Assembly (NCBI GenBank): GCA_025361665.1
Contig: JANYKF010000171.1
Coordinates: forward strand, 1 to 6,039
DNA from: Clostridiaceae bacterium
Lineage (GTDB): Bacteria > Bacillota > Clostridia > DSM-8532
Direction of reading: 5' to 3'
DNA length: 6,039 nucleotides
The notes below the pieces were generated by a model, which saw only the letters and a program-made list of their open reading frames with translations, was not told the origin of the DNA and did not search any database. Every line of letters starts with the position of its first letter. Positions within the stretch are counted from its first letter, which is position 1. Positions 1 through 5,133 of this stretch are shown in pieces. A program made the translations under genes and the position numbers.

Positions 1-1594
1 CCAGCACGACGTTCTGGATGAACCATGGCATGAGGTTGAAATCTCCGAAGTGGAAAATGTCGACCTTCGCGAACAGCTGATCCGATATCGCATTTCCATC
101 CACCAGGTGGATATGCGTACCCAAAAGGAAATTGACGATGCCGGTCTTGATATTGACGATTTCATCAGTTCGCAGGACAAACAGTCCGGTTCCGGTGGCG
201 CTGCTGGAGGTGTCTGCGGCGTAGCCCATGAATGACGCCAGTTTCGGCGATGAAAGCCAGCCGCCGGATACCTTCGCGATTCCCTCGTACAGCCACATCA
301 CGCCGAGAAAGAGCCGGAGGGGGAACTGCCACCAGGTCTGGGTCCGCGTGGACCAGTGGTTTTCAAGCAGCGTGCGTTTCTGCCTGACACCGGTCAATTC
401 ATGCCGCAGGTACCTGTACATGCCGCGGAAACCCGTGATTTCCCAGAGATAATGCATGTTGACCACGTATTTCATGAGGATGGAAAGCCATACGGGAAGC
501 GATTTCCCCATGATGTCGGACACCGCGAACCAGCGGCCGATGCAGACCATGATGCCGTGCATCTTGACCGTGACGGCAGTCTGAGGTTTTTCCGCAATCG
601 CGGCCAGGATGTTCTTTGCGACGCCTTTGCCGGTCTGCACGGCGTTTTCCACCATGGCCGGGTAAGGTTTTCCGGCCTCGTCAAGCAAGCCGCCGGCATC
701 ACCCACCGCGTACACGCCTTTTGTGGCTGTTTCGCCGTTCGCATCCACCTTGATGCGCTTCTGCCCTCCGACCGTTTCGAGCTGCAGGCCGTCTATGATG
801 GGGTTGGACCGGACACCGGCCGCCCAGATGAACGTGGCGGTCTGCAGGAAGCCGTTCCCCGTCACCACTCCGTCTGCAGTCGCTTCCTTGATGGGGGTGT
901 TCAGAAGCACTTCCACACCAAGTTTCTTTTCCAGGTACCTGTGGGACTTTTCAATGTTCCCTTTCGACAGGTTGCTCATGATCGTCGGCAGCATGTCGAC
1001 GATCACCAGCCGGACATCAGCAGGGACGATGTTGTGCTGTTCACACAACTGGCGCTTCCAGAGGGCAAGTTCGCCCATCATCTCCACGCCCGTGAAGCCG
1101 GCGCCGCCAACGATGAGGGTCAGCAGGCGTTTGCGGACGACCGGGTCGGACTCCTGCGACCCGAGCAGGAAGCAGCGTTCGATGTGGGCCCGCAGCGCCA
1201 CCGCATCCTCAAAGGACCAGAGGGTGCGTGCATGTTCGCGCAGGCCCGGGATCCCGAAGAAATTCGGTGCCCCGCCCATGGCCAGGACAAGCCTGTCGTA
1301 GGGGATCGTACCTCGTTCATGAACCAGTTTCCTTCCCTCGAAATCAAAGGAACGGATATCGGCCGTAACCGTCCTGACGGATGTGTACCGGAAAATCTCG
1401 TTCAGGGGAATCCTCACTGCCTCTTCCGAAACGCGGTTCCCCGCCGCCTCGTGCAGCTCGGTCAGCAGCGTATGGTACGGGTTCCTGTCGACGAGGATGA
1501 TTTCCACATCCGCGCTGCCTTTGTGGCGGTTGAGGGACAGGGCTGTTTCCACGCCTGCGTATCCTGCTCCGACGATAACGATGCGCTTTGCCAT
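1..1594 (-). CDS. ndh2: Type II NADH dehydrogenase-like FAD oxidoreductase with DoxX-like membrane tail (3' end off window)
   Basis: This single-subunit flavoprotein should oxidise NADH and pass electrons to membrane quinone without pumping protons. The 531 visible residues run off the left edge with no stop. The N-terminal Rossmann motif VGAGYAGVE (residues 8-16) binds FAD. A second, VGGAGFTGVE (162-171), binds NADH. WAAGVR (257-262) and the FAD-binding YAVGDA (295-300) follow in the usual NDH-2 order. Ordinary NDH-2 proteins are about 400-450 residues, but here residues 421-442 form a hydrophobic helix (core LRLFLGVMWLYEGIAK) resembling the first helix of DoxX-family proteins. A polar loop and more hydrophobic sequence continue to the edge. 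The start at 1594 is set by GAAGGAGG just upstream and by the glycine-rich motif right after it. It is the third gene of a leftward operon, 60 bp after the Gx-transporter gene. From memory, Listeria Ndh2 used in extracellular electron transfer also has a C-terminal membrane extension. Flavoprotein family is confident; role in electron export is inferred. Confidence 0.93.
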   Translation of the reverse strand, partial: MAKRIVIVGAGYAGVETALSLNRHKGSADVEIILVDRNPYHTLLTELHEAAGNRVSEEAVRIPLNEIFRYTSVRTVTADIRSFDFEGRKLVHERGTIPYDRLVLAMGGAPNFFGIPGLREHARTLWSFEDAVALRAHIERCFLLGSQESDPVVRKRLLTLIVGGAGFTGVEMMGELALWKRQLCEQHNIVPADVRLVIVDMLPTIMSNLSKGNIEKSHRYLEKKLGVEVLLNTPIKEATADGVVTGNGFLQTATFIWAAGVRSNPIIDGLQLETVGGQKRIKVDANGETATKGVYAVGDAGGLLDEAGKPYPAMVENAVQTGKGVAKNILAAIAEKPQTAVTVKMHGIMVCIGRWFAVSDIMGKSLPVWLSILMKYVVNMHYLWEITGFRGMYRYLRHELTGVRQKRTLLENHWSTRTQTWWQFPLRLFLGVMWLYEGIAKVSGGWLSSPKLASFMGYAADTSSSATGTGLFVLRTDEIVNIKTGIVNFLLGTHIHLVDGNAISDQLFAKVDIFHFGDFNLMPWFIQNVVL

Positions 1595-1598
1595 GATG

Positions 1599-1606
1599 CC
1601 TCCTTC
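1599..1606 (-). promoter_or_regulatory. Ribosome binding site of the NADH dehydrogenase gene
   Basis: GAAGGAGG on the minus strand ends four bases before the ATG at 1594. It is a strong Shine-Dalgarno match and fixes the start. The 60-bp gap (1595-1654) that separates this gene from the upstream one holds nothing else I can recognise: no terminator hairpin and no convincing promoter. The two genes are therefore probably co-transcribed. Confidence 0.75.
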
Positions 1607-1654
1607 AGATTCAGAATGGGATTGATACTGGCTGCTCCAACGATGTCGATTCCA

Positions 1655-2221
1655 TCAATTGCGCCTGACCAGGCCTGTGCGTTCCATGGCCGAGAAAAAC
1701 GGACCAGCCACAAGGGCGGTCAGGGTACCCATCACCAGCGCCGCTCCGAGGAGCACCGGCAGGTAGCTGAACACGGCCAGGCTTTTCATGGTCAGGGCGG
1801 CCATGCCCAATTGTCCAAGATTGTGGCCGACCGCACCGGCCACGCTGATGCCGATGACGGAAAACCAGCGCGGATACCCGGCCTTGGTCAGCATCATGGC
1901 AGGAAGCGCCAGCATGGCGCCTCCGAGGGAAAATAGCAGGGATGCCATCCCGCCGAACATCAGGGCCGTCAGCAGGCAGCGCAGCAGACTCACGGCGGCG
2001 GCATCCGTCCAGAACGCGTAGAACAGGAGAAACAGCGTGACGATGTTGGCCAGCCCCAGTTTCACGCCCGGTATCGGAACCAGGGCCGTAATGGGGATCC
2101 ATCGCTCCACGACGGAGAGAACGATCGCCATGGCGATGAACAGGCCATTGAGCGCCAGGCGCCTGAGCCATCCATGGCTTTGCGCGGCCGCATCCCGGTT
2201 TGCCTTATCGCAGTCTGACAT
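1655..2221 (-). CDS. Gx transporter family / heptaprenyl diphosphate synthase component I-like membrane protein (EetB-like)
   Basis: This 188-residue integral membrane protein has about five to six hydrophobic segments, starting near residue 23. It carries the family signature PGVKLGLANI (51-60) and a second conserved stretch GHNLGQLG (132-139). This is the Hpre_diP_synt_I family (PF07456), often labelled Gx transporter, whose fold recalls small-substrate uptake S-components. The old name, heptaprenyl diphosphate synthase component I, is not evidence of enzyme activity. From memory, EetB of the Listeria flavin-based electron transfer locus belongs here, and the NusG domain II and NADH dehydrogenase neighbours agree. 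Its substrate is unknown; a flavin or quinone precursor would suit the context, but that is a guess. The frame is open to an ATG at 2320, but the start at 2221 is preferred: GGGAG lies six bases upstream and gives the usual family length. It overlaps the preceding gene by 17 bp, which suggests translational coupling. An ATG at 2227 is an unlikely alternative because it abuts the ribosome binding site. Confidence 0.9.
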   Translation of the reverse strand: MSDCDKANRDAAAQSHGWLRRLALNGLFIAMAIVLSVVERWIPITALVPIPGVKLGLANIVTLFLLFYAFWTDAAAVSLLRCLLTALMFGGMASLLFSLGGAMLALPAMMLTKAGYPRWFSVIGISVAGAVGHNLGQLGMAALTMKSLAVFSYLPVLLGAALVMGTLTALVAGPFFSAMERTGLVRRN

Positions 2222-2585
2222 CCACATCTCCCGTCGCAGTTCCTTCGAGCCGGATGAGCACGCGGGCGGGAAGACACGCGGCGGTCTGGCCCGGATTCGA
2301 AATCCATCCCGTATGCACACAGATCTGATCCGGGCATTTGGCTTGCTGGAACCGGATACGGCCGTTTTCCGCGAGTATCGTTCCCGGATATTGACCCGCG
2401 TATGTCACATGGATGGCATCCGCCAGCCCGTTCAGCCGGATGCGGGCTATTTCTGCCCCATCCTGCGCAACGATGGCCGTGACGATTCCGGTATTCTGCC
2501 GGACAAAAACCAATGGAACCAGAAAGATGACCAACAAAATCAATCCCGCCAGCACCCAGTCTCCCGATTTTGGCCTGAGCCGCAT
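2205..2585 (-). CDS. NusG domain II-containing membrane-anchored protein (EetA-like)
   Basis: This 126-residue protein has a short basic N-terminus and one hydrophobic helix at about residues 11-28 (core LAGLILLVIFLVPLVF). The rest is predicted to face outside the cytoplasm. That part matches the NusG_II family (PF07009, formerly DUF1312), with the hallmark KCPDQICVHTGWIS (83-96) followed by PGQTAACLP (98-106). Three cysteines (C84, C89, C104) and H91 sit in this block and could form a disulfide or bind a cofactor or metal; which one is not known. Despite the family name it lacks the NGN and KOW parts of the transcription factor NusG. It is the first gene of the leftward operon. GGAGG ends seven bases before the ATG, and a good promoter lies at 2621-2650. 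The pairing with a Gx-transporter gene is widespread in Bacillota. From memory the family includes EetA of the Listeria electron transfer locus; the molecular role is unresolved. Confidence 0.92.
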   Translation of the reverse strand: MRLRPKSGDWVLAGLILLVIFLVPLVFVRQNTGIVTAIVAQDGAEIARIRLNGLADAIHVTYAGQYPGTILAENGRIRFQQAKCPDQICVHTGWISNPGQTAACLPARVLIRLEGTATGDVDVRLR

Positions 2586-2592
2586 GCCGCAT

Positions 2593-2597
2593 CCTCC
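2593..2597 (-). promoter_or_regulatory. Ribosome binding site of the NusG domain II gene
   Basis: GGAGG on the minus strand sits seven bases before the ATG at 2585, which is ideal spacing. It confirms the start of the first gene of the leftward operon. Confidence 0.75.
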
Positions 2598-2620
2598 ACA
2601 ATCCGTCTATACCCATCGTA

Positions 2621-2650
2621 ATAATAGCATAATCACTCGCCCGCTGTCAG
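2621..2650 (-). promoter_or_regulatory. Sigma-A/sigma70-type promoter of the leftward three-gene operon
   Basis: Read on the minus strand, CTGACA (2650-2645) matches five of six bases of the -35 consensus. An 18-bp spacer follows, ending in TGC. TATTAT (2626-2621) then matches five of six bases of the -10 box. The TG one base before it makes this an extended -10. Transcription would start near 2614, giving a leader of about 29 bases before the NusG domain II gene. No separate operator is obvious next to it. Confidence 0.7.
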
Positions 2651-2688
2651 TAGCCGAGGCTCTCATTCTGATGAAATTCGACAGGGTT

Positions 2689-2752
2689 TACACCGAAATA
2701 CCCATACCGCCCAAGAAATCGCTCACAGGAATGGAAATTCGGCTTCGGTGTA
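2689..2752. repeat. 9-bp inverted repeat in the divergent control region
   Basis: TACACCGAA at 2689-2697 and TTCGGTGTA at 2744-2752 are perfect reverse complements 46 bases apart. The right arm borders the second inverted repeat (2727-2769) and shares base 2752 with it, so both stems could not form fully at once. There is no T-run after either arm, so it is not an intrinsic terminator. A looping operator or a leader switch is possible. Chance is also possible at this length. Confidence 0.45.
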
Positions 2753-2769
2753 TTTCCATGCGAATTCCT
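2727..2769. repeat. Bulged inverted repeat upstream of the glycosyltransferase-CsaB gene
   Basis: ATGGAAAT (2731-2738) pairs with ATTTCCAT (2752-2759) around a 13-base loop. In an alternative pairing, GGAAAT/ATTTCC extends into AGGAAT (2727-2732) with ATTCCT (2764-2769) across a one-sided 6-base bulge. It lies 38 bp upstream of the proposed -10 element of the rightward gene, so it may be a protein binding site. If transcription starts further upstream it could be a leader hairpin. Confidence 0.45.
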
Positions 2770-2806
2770 CAAATGGAGGATTCCGTTTCACTTGTCCCGT
2801 CCTGCA

Positions 2807-2815
2807 TGGTAAAAT
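2807..2815 (+). promoter_or_regulatory. Extended -10 promoter element of the glycosyltransferase-CsaB gene
   Basis: TGGTAAAAT fits the TGnTATAAT extended -10 pattern with one mismatch. No good -35 box lies at 17-18 bp: TTTCAC at 2786-2791 is poor. An extended -10 can work without one. The start would be near 2822, leaving a leader of about 44 bases that contains the GGGAGGA ribosome binding site. Confidence 0.5.
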
Positions 2816-2853
2816 GCAAAGTGGGTTCGAGTGCGAATGCGGAAACATGTCCC

Positions 2854-2860
2854 GGGAGGA
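2854..2860 (+). promoter_or_regulatory. Ribosome binding site deciding the start of the glycosyltransferase-CsaB gene
   Basis: GGGAGGA lies five bases before the ATG at 2866. The frame stays open for another 151 codons upstream, to an ATG at 2413. That stretch runs antisense through the NusG domain II gene and across the promoter region, and it does not resemble a glycosyltransferase. This site therefore marks the true start. Confidence 0.8.
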
Positions 2861-2865
2861 TTGCC

Positions 2866-5115
2866 ATGCGGGTTGTGCATTTGATAGGCGGAGGAGATGA
2901 GGGCGGTGCGAAAAGCCATGTCCTTTCTCTCGTAAAGGCATTGAGTGAACACATGGATGTTTCGCTGGTAAGCTTCCGGCGGGGCCCCTTTCATGATGAT
3001 GCGCTCACACTGGGCATCGATGCCTATGCCATCCCATCAAGGGGACTCTGGTCTGAAGTGCGGCGCACGCTGAAAATTGTCCGCCGATCCCCCTGCGACC
3101 TCCTGCATGCCCACGGAGCGAAAGGAAACCTGATCGGGCTTCTCGTCAGGACCCTCACGGGCATCCCGATGATCACCACCGTTCACAGTGACTACCGGCT
3201 CGATTATCTGCACAGCCTGTCGAAAAAACTCACCTACGGCTTCATCAACAGCCTTGCACTGCGACGTATCCGGCACCATGTCTGCGTTTCCGGGAACCTG
3301 CGCGACATGCTGTCGGAACGCGGGTTCGATCCGCAGCACATACATTCCATCAACAACGGGATCCCGTTTGACAATGCCATCCCGGCCTGCACCCGTTCGG
3401 ATTTTTTTGCGCGATACAAAGTCCCCTTTCCGGAAAACAGCCTTGTCATAGGCATCATGGCGCGTCTCACCCCGGTGAAGGACCATGAAACTTTCCTGCG
3501 TGCAGCAGTAGCCGTCGCCGCACGCTTTCCGGAAACACGCTTTTTGATTGGAGGTCCGGGAGACCTGCAGCCGCAGCTCGAAAAACTGACACAATCAATG
3601 GGCATTGCGGACAAGGTCCATTTCGCGGGCAAGATTTTCGACCCATATGATTTCTTCCAGAATATCGACATCAATGTGCTGACATCCATCAGTGAAGGTT
3701 TCCCCTATGTGATCCTCGAGGGTGCAAGATATGCGAAACCGACCGTGAGTTCACGGGTGGGCGGCATTGCGGATCTGATTCATCACGGTGATAACGGTTA
3801 CCTGTTCGAACCACGGGATGTCGATGCGCTTGTCGGCCATTTGTCCCGGTTCTGCGAAAGCGCCGCATTGAGGAAGGAAATGGGACTGCGGCTGTTTGTC
3901 GCTGCCAGGGCGGAATATTCCCTCGAAAGCATGTGCTTGACGCAAATGGACATTTATCGGCGCGTCTTTGCCGATGAAGCGCGGACCAGACGGGATGGCA
4001 AACGGGTCGACATTGCACTGCTCGGGTATTACGGATTTCACAACAGCGGAGATGAAGCGATCCTGAAGGCACTCACCGACACCGTGCGGCGCATCCGCCC
4101 CGACATCTCGTTCACGGTCCTTTCCCGCGACCCCCGCGAGACCCGTTCCAGCATGAAGGTGGCCGCCATTCACCGCTTCAACGTGCTGCGCTCCGTTTTC
4201 CTCCTCAGAAGAACCCGACTTTTCGTGGCCGGCGGGGGCAGCCTGATTCAGGACAATACGAGCACGCGCTCCATCCTCTACTATCTCGGCATGCTGTCCA
4301 TCGCAAAAATCTGCGGAGCCAGGACCATGCTGCTGGCCAACGGGCTGGGGCCCATCTCGAAGCCGGCCAACCGGCGATGGGCTCATCGCGTCCTGAACCG
4401 GCTGGATGCCATCACCCTGCGGGATCCGGATTCCCTCATCGAGGCGGCTGCCCTGGGCATCACCCGGCCCATGACGGAAGTAACGGCAGATCCCGCCATG
4501 CTGCTGGTTCCCGCATCATCGGGAGACACGGACGCACTGGCCCTCCGCATTGGCCTTCCGGAGCAGGGTCCCCTCATCGGTTTCTCCATTCGGAAATGGA
4601 GCGACACGGAACAGACCATTCCCGCGATCGCCCGGATGGCCGATCACTGCGTCTCCGCCTATGGGGCCACGCCAGTCTTCCTGCCCATGCAGACGCCGGA
4701 AGACGTCCAGGTATCCCGGCGCATCATGGCCCGGATGAAATGGAAAGCCCTGCTTCTGGAGGAGCCCTGCCCGCCTGAAGGGCTCATGTCCCTGGTCGGC
4801 CGTCTTGACCTGATGGTCGGCATGCGCCTGCATTCGCTGATTTACGCCGCCAACATGGGGGTTCCCATGGCCGGCCTCGTCTATGAGCCGAAAGTCTCTT
4901 CCTTTCTTGAAGCAGCCAGACAACCCGCCATCGGAAGCATTGGAGACGGAAATGCGGATGCGTGGGTGGAAAAGCTTGATGCTGCCTGGGCACAGCGCAT
5001 CCTGCTGGCGGAACGGCTTGAAATCCGCAAGGAGGCCCTCCGCGCAGCGGCGACCCGAAATACGGATGTCGCCCTCACGCTGATCGACGGGTATCCGGCG
5101 CGGTCCTCACGCTGA
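2866..5115 (+). CDS. csaB: GT4 glycosyltransferase-CsaB polysaccharide pyruvyl transferase fusion
   Basis: This 749-residue predicted cytoplasmic enzyme joins two domains. Residues 1-370 form a GT-B retaining glycosyltransferase of family GT4. It has the glycine-rich GGGDEGGAKSH loop (8-18), LLHAHGAKGN (79-88), donor-binding RLTPVKD (200-206) and the EX7E motif with E277 and E285. From about residue 381 it becomes a polysaccharide pyruvyl transferase (PS_pyruv_trans): GYYGFHNSGDEA (387-398), GGGSLIQD (456-463) and GMRLHSLIYA (652-661), where H656 is the family's conserved histidine. CsaB-type enzymes transfer a ketal pyruvate from phosphoenolpyruvate to a sugar, often N-acetylmannosamine, of a wall polymer bound by SLH domains. 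The GT half probably adds a sugar to the same lipid-linked glycan, so the two steps would be coupled. Stand-alone CsaB is usually about 350-370 residues, so this is a true fusion with both halves apparently intact. Its last residues (ARSSR) come from a duplicated 29-bp segment, and it overlaps the convergent gene by 9 bp. The exact sugar and polymer are unknown. Confidence 0.93.
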   Translation: MRVVHLIGGGDEGGAKSHVLSLVKALSEHMDVSLVSFRRGPFHDDALTLGIDAYAIPSRGLWSEVRRTLKIVRRSPCDLLHAHGAKGNLIGLLVRTLTGIPMITTVHSDYRLDYLHSLSKKLTYGFINSLALRRIRHHVCVSGNLRDMLSERGFDPQHIHSINNGIPFDNAIPACTRSDFFARYKVPFPENSLVIGIMARLTPVKDHETFLRAAVAVAARFPETRFLIGGPGDLQPQLEKLTQSMGIADKVHFAGKIFDPYDFFQNIDINVLTSISEGFPYVILEGARYAKPTVSSRVGGIADLIHHGDNGYLFEPRDVDALVGHLSRFCESAALRKEMGLRLFVAARAEYSLESMCLTQMDIYRRVFADEARTRRDGKRVDIALLGYYGFHNSGDEAILKALTDTVRRIRPDISFTVLSRDPRETRSSMKVAAIHRFNVLRSVFLLRRTRLFVAGGGSLIQDNTSTRSILYYLGMLSIAKICGARTMLLANGLGPISKPANRRWAHRVLNRLDAITLRDPDSLIEAAALGITRPMTEVTADPAMLLVPASSGDTDALALRIGLPEQGPLIGFSIRKWSDTEQTIPAIARMADHCVSAYGATPVFLPMQTPEDVQVSRRIMARMKWKALLLEEPCPPEGLMSLVGRLDLMVGMRLHSLIYAANMGVPMAGLVYEPKVSSFLEAARQPAIGSIGDGNADAWVEKLDAAWAQRILLAERLEIRKEALRAAATRNTDVALTLIDGYPARSSR

Positions 5116-5133
5116 TCGACGGGTATCCGGCGC
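5073..5133. repeat. Perfect 29-bp direct repeat (period 32) at the convergent gene junction
   Basis: Bases 5073-5101 and 5105-5133 are identical, separated by three bases (GGT). Each copy begins CCCTCACGCTGATCGACGGG. Copy 1 encodes TLIDGYPA near the end of the pyruvyl transferase. Copy 2 is read one frame off because the period of 32 is not a multiple of three. It supplies the TGA of that gene (5113-5115) and, on the other strand, the stop (5109-5107) and last residues of the Wzy_C-like protein. The likely origin is a tandem duplication; an assembly error is the alternative. Confidence 0.95.

Noticed and set aside
356..1936. A 526-codon open frame on the plus strand
   Set aside because: It lies antisense to the NADH dehydrogenase and Gx-transporter genes. 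Its product is rich in His, Arg and Asp with no family signature, whereas the opposite strand carries clear motifs in order. It is a byproduct of G+C-rich codon use.
1611..2171. A 186-codon minus-strand frame within the Gx-transporter gene
   Set aside because: It is an out-of-frame shadow with no hydrophobic pattern or known motif. The 2221-1655 frame carries the conserved family signatures.
2222..2320. Longer N-terminus for the Gx-transporter protein starting at 2320
   Set aside because: The extra 33 residues are Arg/Pro-rich, overlap the NusG domain II coding sequence and have no ribosome binding site comparable to that before 2221.
2792..2815. TTGTCC as the -35 box for TAAAAT
   Set aside because: The spacer would be only 12 bp, too short for a standard promoter. 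The extended -10 reading is better supported.
2413..2865. In-frame upstream extension of the GT4-CsaB gene to 2413 (or to an ATG at 2671)
   Set aside because: The extension crosses the NusG domain II gene and the promoter region. It lacks similarity to glycosyltransferases, and the ATG at 2866 has a strong ribosome binding site and begins directly with the first Rossmann strand.
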